Assembly: GCF_000203795.2 (NCBI RefSeq)
Contig: NW_006281110.1
Span: 622,590 to 686,589, forward strand
Length of the DNA: 64,000 nt
Reading direction: 5' to 3'
Source of the DNA: Batrachochytrium dendrobatidis JAM81
Taxonomy: Eukaryota; Chytridiomycota; Chytridiomycetes; Rhizophydiales
Shown here piece after piece: positions 46,701 through 56,506 of the stretch (its first letter is position 1; each line of letters opens with the position of its first letter). The notes beneath the pieces were generated by a model that was not told the origin of the DNA, searched no databases, and worked only from the letters and a program-made list of their open reading frames with translations. The translations under genes and the position numbers were made by a program.

Positions 46701-47703
46701 TATCATTCAAAATCAACACACATACTTTGGTGCATTGCAGTCATCATGCTTAAAATAAATTGATAAATGCCAAAACTCTCTTCAACAAGCGGAACCAAGG
46801 CAGCAATACGGGCTTCATTTTGACCCATGGAACGCAAGTTTACAAATATTTGTTTTTGAAACATGTCAATCTGATCAAGAAGTCCGAGTAGCTCACTAAT
46901 GGTCTCGAATCTATAGTTGGATCATAAAAGATTGAAATGAGTCGAGAGTAGAACACTATAGAAAGGATTAAAACATACCCTTCATTGGGATCGTCGATTC
47001 CTCGGAGAGTGACATACTCTTCGTAGTCAAAATTACCACTGAATTCGGGATGAATTGAGTGAAACTGCAGCTTATTCTGTAGATATGATACATATCCAGA
47101 AATCAATGTGCCATAACCTTTATTGTAACCCAAACCAGGATAAGATTTGAATGAGTCAAAACAGAATTAAACAAGCAAAACATTCAAGATTACCTCTACT
47201 GTTGCCAGCAGACATGCGAGCAATTTGGTCTAGCCAACGATTTTCGTTGATGCCATCTTTCAATGCCTAGAAACGAATCAAGATTAAACAAGGATGAGCA
47301 TGCAGACAAATTAAACTTGATTATTAATACAGATTCATGAAGACTACAAGTCGACAACAGTCGACTTGTAATCCTTTATCCAGTGTACTCAAGGGTTCCA
47401 GGACAACATATACAGTTGATAATATACCATTGGATGACCCTGACGAATAACCTTGTGTATAGTAATAAGACACTTGAAAATAACTATCTCATCAGCCATC
47501 AGAGGATATGTCTTGACAGCAGTCCAGAAACTACCCGAACCTTTGACATCCCAAGTGTAGAGGATGCAAGCACGGACATGTTTTTGCTTGGGAGCAGACT
47601 CATCAATAGAAAGAGCCTTTTTAATAGCTACAGCCAGCTCTTCTTCTGCCTTTGGGTTGGCAGTATAATAACTAGAGCGACCCGACCCACTCATCTCTGT
47701 CAA
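43780..47703 (-). CDS. SLA2: Endocytic adaptor SLA2/END4 (HIP1R family)
   Basis: Six exons: 47428-47703, 47194-47266, 46979-47117, 46726-46910, 45841-46640, 43780-45438; about 1043 residues. It links clathrin-coated pits and PIP2 membranes to actin. The ANTH domain (about 10-280) shows AVAIKKALSIDESAPKQKHVR and later GINENRWLDQIARMSAG. A Gln-rich coiled coil spans about 320-650. The C-terminal I/LWEQ (talin-like THATCH) domain, about 800-1020, contains SWEQLVVAAQEVGVATTQL and repeated Ala-rich helices, and ends in a short coiled coil. A second Met at 47694 is an alternative start. Length matches fungal Sla2. It is divergent from the Pellino-like gene. Confidence 0.95.
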
Positions 47704-48438
47704 CTAGTTGATTGAAATCAAAGGAAGTTGGCAAGATCGACCTGACAACTGCTTCAACCCATTTCCATGCTGAGTTTAGACCATGATTCAATACACTCGA
47801 TTCTTATCAATCCATCACAGCTTTAATGCTAGCTTTAATGCTAGTTTTAATGACTTTAATGATGGTGTCGTATCGATCCTCTCAAACATTAGACGCGATG
47901 CACTCATTCATGATCAAGATGGTGAGCATCAACTGCAGCCAATCCAAAGCAGAATCTAATTACAAAACTGATTCAAGTCTTGTAGAATATATCGATAGTA
48001 TTCAACTTGTGTTACAAGATTAGACTTTTTACTGTTCTCATGGTCAACTAAACTCGTCTTTTTTTTTCATCATAATCCATACTTGTTTAATTACCAATAT
48101 TAATCTAAGCAATTGGTCGTGATCCAACACTTGAATCGCATCTGCTCTACAACTTGCCAAGTCTACCAAAACTTGAAATAAAAGCAACTCGAGTGTGAAT
48201 TCAAGATTGTCCTGACCGGCTTTAACCAATACCATTCATTCGTTGGGTTATCACAACCTTGTTTGCTAACCCTGTTTATTCGCATTCAACTTATTTTATC
48301 ATATCCAAAAAGTACTCCCTGATAGTAACTCTTCCTATTCGATTCCCAGTTTCCTTTAAAACATTATATTTAGTATTCTCTACTAAATACATCTGACCTT
48401 GAATTCAACTCAACTACTGACTGTCGTCCGTTTACCCA
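47704..48438. promoter_or_regulatory. Divergent promoter region, SLA2 / Pellino-like gene
   Basis: 735 bases without a gene. Four TTTAATG-centred units occur at 47821-47865, two of them identical 12-mers (CTTTAATGCTAG). Short frames in this region have no domain. Start of the Pellino-like transcript is probably in the last 100-150 bases. Confidence 0.4.
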
Positions 48439-51400
48439 ATGAGCACTGCACTTCCATTCTCTTTTAAAAACGAAGATGCGGCTGAATACCAAGGGTTAAT
48501 GCGTCCGTCTTCTCCCGTTCTTAACCAACCCAATGCATCTCAAATCGCTTTGACAACTGCTTATATAAACCACAAAAAGCCATATCCAGATTCTACCATA
48601 CAATCTGTGACTATGATGGCAAATCATATTTCTAATCTCCGCCCATCACAACACGTCCTCACTCAAGATACACTGCAGTGGTCCACTCAGTCCAACCACC
48701 CCGCCATGGTTTCTCATGCTACATCTCCAAAAACTGCCGACTCGGTTCAGCCATGTCTCGATACAATAGACTCTAGCAGCTTTCGTGTACTGTGTGCTAA
48801 TACACCTACCAAGTCCTTGAATTCAGCATTGAATCCAACCGACTTCATACCTACTTTGAATCAACACCTTGAACTCGAGCAATGCACGCGAGAACTAAAC
48901 CAAGATAGTCTGAAAGTCATGGGTTGTAACACCTTTGTTGACTCTCAATCTACGTTGATGTTTCCTTGTTCCATCTCAAGGTAACCTTTTATGCATGCAC
49001 AAGTATCGTCAGACATGCTACACATTTGACCAAAAGGCTAATTTAACCTTTTGATGATGTGTCGTTGCAAATTCTTATGCACTCATGTTTTAATGCATCA
49101 GGTGGAAAAATCATCCGGCCCTGGGATTGAATTCAACTACAATAATGGACCAAGAATCGCAATCCAAATATCCTTCCGAATCACTCATGTCATTGTCAAA
49201 ACCAACAGCTACTGTAATAGACAATTGTAACTCGGCATTTACAATATCTATTGACGATGGTAGTGACGAAATCCTGCAAGCTAAACCAGGAACCTTACCT
49301 TTAAAATCTAATTGGCATTTAGGGTGTGTGGTGCCAAATTCAAGTGTGGTTACAGACCAATACCCACTCACACCAACTTCGATTGAACTGGAATCATCAC
49401 AAATTCCAGTTCCAAGTGACGCAGATGCACTTTCTTCTGAACAGGGCCAGTCTGCACTGATCCAGTCGGCACAAGAAACTTTAGAACCCAACACAACGCA
49501 ACCGCTATTGTGGCGATCATCAACCCTGACACCATCTGCTAGGGTAAAGAGTGAATCAAAAAAAAATCGCAAGTTTTGGACACGCTGTCGCAATACTAAT
49601 CCTACTCATTCCAACCATCTTGTCACTTTGCAGCCAGCATTCCTGTCTTCAAAAAACTTGGTTTCTTATGGAATGTTGATTGTGCTGGGTCCAACACGTA
49701 ATATAACCTCCAGTGACACAGCACCGCCTCAATCAGTAGTGACTCTTTCACCCAGAGATATACCCAATGGTATCATGATAGATTACACACTTCAACAAAC
49801 CCAGGCGCATACACAGCGCCGACATAGTACAACTACTGTGGAAAGCTCACATAAATTAGATTCACAACTGACTGAAAAAATAGGCAAGGCTGTTCGAGGC
49901 GCTGTAGATTTACTGTGTCGTCGTACAACTGTAACCTCACCTCCTGTCCGACCAGAATCAGATGAATCCACTCAACTCAAGTTTGTGGATGCATTCAAAC
50001 CAGTCGGGACTGTCTCGTTTGTTGGAAGTATAGATGTAAAGTACGATTGCTTTCCATCCACAACAACTGATATGTACCAATTTGGGTTAGACATGAATCA
50101 GTCTGGAGCCGACTTTGTTGTATGTGCTTCTCAGTTTTCACCAACAGGAACTACTAAACATACCGATAAAAAAAAGACGGCTGCTTTGAATTTACGAGGA
50201 ATACCGGCTGTACGCAAGGGATCAAGAAGTCGCACAAGTCGTCAAAGTGGGATGGTATCTTTGAGTACAAAACCAAGTATGGATAAAGTTGAAAAAGATA
50301 AAGAAGGGTTTCCCATGCGTATCGTGTGTTCAAGACAGGATCTTGCGGATGCTAGACTATACGCAGGCATGTTTGATTCAACCCGATCGATTGTCTGTAC
50401 TGATACAGCATTGATGTGGAGCGTTGCTTCACATACAACACAAACATCTCATTATGCATGCAAGCAGGAGGGTTCTGATTCCATTTATGATGCATTTCCA
50501 ACTGGTTCAAGTGTGCTTCTCTGGCGTCCAATTCGATCCAAAGAAGGGATAATTATTGGTGGCAAATGGATGGAAATATCCATCATGGGGAATGCATTTC
50601 AATTACGTTCCGATTCAAAAGTGCGTGGAGCACCCATGACTGTATCTGATTTCCCCGATATAAAAGATGCCACTACACAGCTCAACCAGCTAATTGACGG
50701 ATGCATCATTTATTGCGAATCGACATCATTTCTTTGGCGAAGTCCTCACACCACCACTCATGGATATACAAAAAAAGTGGATTTTACCGCTCTCACCACA
50801 AACGACATGCTCGACCAAGTCAAACAGTTTTCCAATGGGTTAGTATGTCCCATCACATTGGATTCCATTCCTACCTCACATATTGCTGTTCCAATCCGCG
50901 AACCATCTGTTATGCGGTACAATATATGGTGGTTGATACGTCGTATGCGATGGCTAGATCTTCTTCGCTGTCGCAACTTTAAGCGACAATCTATGATGGA
51001 TATAAGAGCTCGATCCACCCACTTGAACGAATCTTCGTTAGTGCTGGAAGGACAACCTTTTACGGCTGCGAAATGGGATGATGTCACTGACACATACATG
51101 AATCGGCCATGGTGTTTTTCTCAATGTGGTCATGTTTTTTCTTTATATGATCATACCATGATGCAGCCCAACTATACTTCTGCATGCTCAGTTTGCAGAA
51201 GTGAGGGTGGCTTTATGCCACTAACGCTTGGATTGATTCCAGGTATTGTTATGGGAAACATCACACATGCCATCTCACCCTGTGGGCACATGCTCGATAC
51301 CGAAATGGCATCACTGTGTACAGGACGAGCAGGTGTAAGATTTCCTTTCAAAGGAGACTCTATTCCACTTCATGATCGCTACACGAACGTGACTGTATTG

Positions 51401-51580
51401 GAAAGGGAAAATTGGATCGAGTCTGTCATGGACAATGTTGAAGGACTTTCTGAATCCATATATACACTATTGTCAGATCCAGCCCAACACACTTCCAATT
51501 GGACCCATCGTTGTCCCTTTTGCTTCTCGCACATCTCATCAGTATGTAAGCTTTATTTCCAAAACGACCCATGGGAGTAA
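48439..51580 (+). CDS. Pellino-like RING E3 ubiquitin ligase
   Basis: Two exons: 48439-48980 and 49102-51580; about 1006 residues. The first 360 residues are Ser/Thr-rich and unconserved. From about 367 the order is that of animal Pellino: LVSYGMLIVLG (start of the FHA-like phosphothreonine-binding region), GADFVVCASQF, MRIVCSRQDLADARLYAGMFD, GSSVLLWRP, KWMEISIMGNAFQLR and LIDGCIIYCESTSFLWRS. Then the Cys/His RING-like region follows (about 760-1000): CPITLDSIP, CFSQCGHVFSLYDH, CSVCRSEGGFMPL, SPCGHMLD and CPFCFSHI. Pellino proteins add Lys63/Lys48 ubiquitin downstream of Toll/IL-1 receptors in animals, machinery not expected here. Animal Pellinos are about 420 residues; this one has a long extra N-terminus and insertions in the FHA region. 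Poly(A) signal 51713-51718. Confidence 0.8.
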
Positions 51581-52036
51581 TGCTGGGTCCCCTTGCAAAT
51601 GATAACATGCTTACCAGTCGATTGGATCAACACTTTCCAAAATCATCTATTTTGGAGAATTGCCATGGTTTAACCATCGCCCCTTGTCATGCTGAATTGA
51701 TCGTCTTATTCCAATAAACATTGATGAATATATCATGTCTAATACTGTGATGGGTTTATCTGACATGACAATCCACTCTAACCCCAATTTAAAATGAACA
51801 ACACACGTTTATCACACCTATTCTACTATATCGAGTAATCAACCCAACTAAAACAGCGCAACTTGATATGCATAAAAAGTAATTTAAAAAATAATATATT
51901 TTAAAAAGGATCTAACTAAGGGTTTGATTAAATAAATGGAAAGGGTTGCGAAAAGATGTGTACAAATAAGCATAAAATGATGCATTTTACGTGAATACGG
52001 CTTTCAAATCAACCTTGTAATAGCAATATGTAGAGG
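51581..52036. other. Convergent intergenic region
   Basis: 456 bases between the Pellino-like and cysteine-rich genes. It holds the poly(A) signal at 51713-51718 and, at 51985-51997, the TTTTACGTGAATA motif also seen 3' of two other minus-strand genes. No coding potential. Confidence 0.4.
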
Positions 52037-52578
52037 TTAGAGTCCTTGAGGATAACCAGCGAGTCCTTCAGTAGGGATAGCTTCAAAATCCATAGCAAAT
52101 GGCATTGTTCCGATTGTAGTGGTCATGGCACACGACCAAAGAGTACTTGTTTGAGTAGTAGTGACTGTCATGACGGGTGCTGAACACGACGTGGTTGAAG
52201 AAGATGCTGGGGTAGAAGCTGTGGGAGAAGGTTCAAGACACTGAGGTCTCATTTCTGCATTACATTGGAAATGAGAGTTGCATTGGGTCCGACAAATCAT
52301 ATCGTATGAGCATTGGAAAGCACGGCATTGTGGAGTGTCATTGGCCTGGCAGTTCACTTCAGTTTGAATCCAATTGGCTTGGCAAAGTGCAAGACAATTT
52401 GTGCATGCTAAACATTTAATTCATGGTCAATGATCATTTTTGTGTGGCGTTGTGACGACATTATCATTTTTTAGTAAATTATTAACTCACCTACGGGATC
52501 AGCTTGAGCAAGAGCGGGAGAAACGAGTGCCCATAATAGCATCATTGTAGGAAAAATCTTGGTAGCAGAAGAAAACAT
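52037..52578 (-). CDS. Small secreted cysteine-rich protein
   Basis: Two exons: 52491-52578 and 52037-52407; about 152 residues. The first exon encodes a clear signal peptide (IFPTMMLLWALVSPALA, cleavage near residue 24). The mature half holds about ten cysteines in a CTNC...CQAN...CRAFQC...CRTQC...C pattern, followed by a Pro/Ser/Thr-rich stretch suited to O-glycosylation and a hydrophobic-leaning C-terminus. I do not recognise the family. It looks like a small extracellular or wall-associated protein; an effector role would be speculation. The donor chosen is GTGAGT at 52490, which restores frame with the CATGC acceptor. Confidence 0.7.
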
Positions 52579-53996
52579 GTTATGAAAATATGGAGAGTGT
52601 ATGTGTATAGGTGTATATCTAAAATCTAGTTCCGAATAAAGGTTCTAGATGTAAAGCTTCAATCTGGTAAATTCGAGGCAGGAAGATCTGATTCAATACT
52701 CGAGTCAATAGTATGGAAATAAAATGGATTGAGCAAGGTGATGCTAGATTAATAAAATATGCAATAAGGCAGTATAGCTCGAGGTGTAGGATGACGAGTA
52801 CTTCATGTGGAGAAACATGAGGCTATTTATGAGAAATTATAACTAGTTTTTGATTGGACCCAGATGTTATCCATTCTCCGCACAGATAAACATCATCAAC
52901 TAGCTTATGAGTCGTACTGGAATATCCAACATGGCTTGTGTATTTTCTTTGCCATTCGATGCAATATGTGGCCATGCCAACAAGATGGGATATTTAATAA
53001 AATTTAATCATGCTTGATTGAGAAGCGGAGCTTAATGAAGCGCAAATTTACATCAGCAACACATGTTGCACTGCAGTGACGATAATTGGTAATCTAGATG
53101 GATTTGGCATTGAGAAAAAACGCACCCAAGTCTAGTCTATGAAGTGGTATTAAATATATTTTATCATTTTGAATGGGTTTGATTATGTCAAGGTTAGACT
53201 ATAATGAAACAGCCGTGTTGGATGGGTCAAGATGTGTGTTGATTTGACCCATGAATCACTTGAACCATTGGAATCCATTTTAGGGTTTTAAAATATGAAT
53301 GGTTTGTTGTTTATACAGATTGTTTGATGGAATAACAGACCGTTACCCATTACACTAGGTTTTTCAAACACTAGTGCTTGATTATTTGAGCATTTATTAC
53401 GTGTGCAAACTTGAAGCAGCAGTGCAAACTTCCGCCAGATTACGTCTTCGAGGGAAGCTCGATAGAGTCCATCCATAATGAAGCCAAATTGAGGAGTGTT
53501 CTTTCCAAATCCATGATATCATGCGGCATGACTCTGAATGCACATCACTTATCTAGATGAATCTGCGGCAAAGTATCAATTTGATATGTCTAAAAGGTGG
53601 TGAACAGATGCAAGATGGCGAGGAATATATCAGATTTTATTCAACTGAATGCTTTTAAAAAGTACCAGCGGTTTTAGAACAAATGGATAACGACCGCAGA
53701 AAGTAGGTCATTTTGGTTTGGAACTTGGCCTGTCGAGTCAAGATTGAGCCGAATAAAGTTGGATTTGACAAGTGTCATTGAATGTGTTTTATGAGAGGGA
53801 TCGAGTAGTATAAAGTGGAAATCATGCTCAAAAACAATACGATTCACGAGTGTTCTTACAGGAATCAGCAAGCACATTAACCATTCCATTCAATGCATCT
53901 TGCACATAGACAATCCATATCATTCGGCTTTCAACTGCTTCAATTTTTTTACATTGAATTTTTGGCACTCAACCATATCGCTGTCAACCGTTCATC
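52579..53996. other. Long gene-poor intergenic region
   Basis: 1.4 kb between divergent genes, the longest gap outside the array. Two short minus-strand frames (53288-53476 and 53674-53889) have no recognisable domain or splice partners and are not called. No tRNA-like fold or repeat was recognised. It may hold a noncoding transcript or a decayed gene. Confidence 0.35.
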
Positions 53997-56071
53997 ATGC
54001 CACCTAAAGCGCAGAGAGAGAAAAAGGACAAGGCCATCGAGGACAAGACATTCGGTCTTAAAAACAAGAATAAGTCGGCCAAAGTCAGTCGATATGTGCA
54101 AGAAGTAACTAAACAGGTAACATTTATTCTTGCATGGATTTCAAAACAATCGATTTTTACTACTCTGTAAACCAGAGTCGGTTAGAGTTTGAACCAGTTG
54201 AATTTAATAGTTTGATGATGTATCCATGCATGGACTGATGAATTGATGATGAATTGTAGGTTCAACAATCTGGTAATAAAAAAGAACGAGTGAGTTTACT
54301 GTCATTGATTCTTCATACTGAATGCTAGTATGTCTTTATAAGCAAATGCTATTTCTTTTGCAGTATTGCTCAAGAGGGATTGTGATGCAATCGGTGTTGG
54401 ATTGTGCCATCAATCAGCTTGGACACTGCTGAACCAGTGTGATGAAAACTATGCTCCACTCTTTGGATTGCACGTTTAGCTCAAATTCATATCAATTATA
54501 TTGTAACTGTTTTAAGGATCTAGCTGAACAGCGCAAGAAGGAGCAAGATGACAAGAAGAAGGCAGAAGAGCAGAGAAAGGCTGAGCTTGCCGAGCTTTTT
54601 AAGCCTATTATAACCCAGCAAAAAGTTCCGTTTGGTAAGATGATCTGATGATCAAGGTTGAATATATTGGCAGAATTTAATTGTGTTGATTAGGTGTGGA
54701 TCCCAAGACAGTCCTGTGTGCATATTTTAAAGCAGGCCAATGCCAAAAGGGCACACGATGCAAGTTTTCTCATGATCTAAATGTCGAACGTCGATCAGTA
54801 AAGTTGGATGTGTATACTGACACTCGTGCCAAAGAAGGTGTGTTGATGTTACAGCTGTATTCATATAAAATGGAGGATTATTTTGCAGTGTTTTGGAAGA
54901 CAGGGTGTATATACTCGTTGCACTTTTCTGCTACAAGTTGATGTGCTCAATCCTTTGTTGTATTACACAACTATTATTTTGAACTGGGATTGTTTTTTGG
55001 CATATCGATACGTTGCACAATAACCCGAATCATTCATTACAGTTTTGGTGTTGTCAAACTGTTGTATTCTAAATGATTAGATACGCTTGCGTTTTAGTTC
55101 AAGAGAACATTTCAGGAATGCAACTCTACATGCCAATCAGCCAATGTTTGGAGATTGAACAAGTGTGAATGCTATTTTTATTGTTTCATTTTATATGAAT
55201 AGGGTTGATTTATCAGTCAATTGTAAATGATTTGTTTTTCTGGTGATGTTGCTGACAATGTAGTTTGATATTTAAACAGAGGACGGGATGGAAGGCTGGG
55301 ACCAGGAGAAACTGGAAGATGCTGTTCGTCAGAAAAATACAGGAGACAACAAAAACAAGCCCACAGATATTGTGTGCAAGTATTTTATTGATGCTATTGA
55401 ATCTCGTAAATACGGCTGGTTTTGGGAGTGGTAAAGTTGAATTTCTAGTTTTTCAGATGTTGGTAATGTTGTATTTGAAGGGGTCAGATGACTTATTGGA
55501 ATGTTATGACTGTTGTGAATGTTAGTCCGAATGGAACCAAGTGCAAGTATCGACATGCCCTGCCACCTGGATTTGTGCTCAAGAAAAAGGAGACGGAGGA
55601 AGAGCGCCGAGAGCGCGAAGAGAACGAAAAGGAGAATCAAATCACGATTGAAGATTTCTTGGAGACAGAGGTAATGAATATTTGAAAGTATCAGATAAAT
55701 GACTGTACTGACTGCCGTGGAATGAACATTAGAGACACAACTTGGGAACAGGATTGATTCCAGTGACGGCAGAGTCATTTGCCAAATGGAAAATGGAGCG
55801 CAAAGAAAAGGAGAAGCGCGAGCGTGAAGAACAGCTTCAAAGTAAAATGGAAGAGTTTAAAAAGATGAAGGCCGGCATGAAGACGGGCATGTCGTTCTCT
55901 GGTAAAGAACTGTTTGACTTTAATCCAGAGTTACGAGGGGATGATGATGACGATGCAGATGCAGTGGATGACTACACAGGGTATTATAACCAATCAAACG
56001 AAGAAGAAGCGTCGGAAGTTGTAGTGGAAGAGAATCTATTTGAAGATGTTGCAGGACTAGAAGATGAATAA
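53997..56071 (+). CDS. TMA46: Zinc-finger CCCH protein, TMA46/ZC3H15 (DFRP1)
   Basis: Seven exons: 53997-54116, 54260-54289, 54517-54634, 54694-54837, 55280-55430, 55526-55670, 55733-56071; about 348 residues. This family binds and stabilises the translation-associated GTPase DRG1/Rbg1. It starts [12 protein letters not shown], continues with a charged helix, then a CX7CX5CX3H zinc finger ([19 protein letters not shown]). A second finger is assembled across an intron: [22 protein letters not shown] followed by [15 protein letters not shown] is the shared pattern, here described by its two halves. The C-terminus has [19 protein letters not shown] and an acidic tail. The intron between exons 4 and 5 is unusually long (442 bases); the ten-codon exon 2 is supported by frame and splice sites only. 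Confidence 0.9.
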
Positions 56072-56506
56072 ATTGTTAGTACTAGGTTTGTGTTACCTGA
56101 ATGACGATGGGGCGTGATGGTCATGTGAAGAGTAAGCGATATGATTGGCTGCAGATTCCGAATCAGCCGAATTAAAATGCAAGTCAGATTTGATATCAAT
56201 ATTTGATGAAGTTTTAGTAAGTTTTGAATACAAGACATTACTATTCAAGACACAATCAAGTCAAGTCAATATCTTGTATTTCAACTATCGATTGTCAAAA
56301 CTATCTTTTCGGAACAGCGTTTAGCAATGAGTGGACGCGTTGTTCCGATCCGAAGTTTTTTAGAATTTAAAAAGTTATAAACGACTATTTCTACTATTCA
56401 ACAAGTGGTTTAATTGTTAAAGTAAGTCGAATGTAATAGTCTAGTTTTATTAATTCAATGAATTGATTATATTGTATTAATGCGATTGAGTTTATTTTAG
56501 CTGACA
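56072..56506. other. Intergenic region, TMA46 to methionine synthase reductase
   Basis: 435 AT-rich bases containing the 3' UTR of TMA46 and promoter of the next gene. No TATA box or repeat assigned. Confidence 0.35.

Noticed and set aside
49111..49593. 160-codon minus-strand frame opposite the Pellino-like gene
   Set aside because: It is antisense to a conserved coding exon and has no recognisable domain.
53288..53889. Two short minus-strand frames between the cysteine-rich gene and TMA46
   Set aside because: No domain, no convincing splice junction between them and no start context. Noted only as possible remnants.
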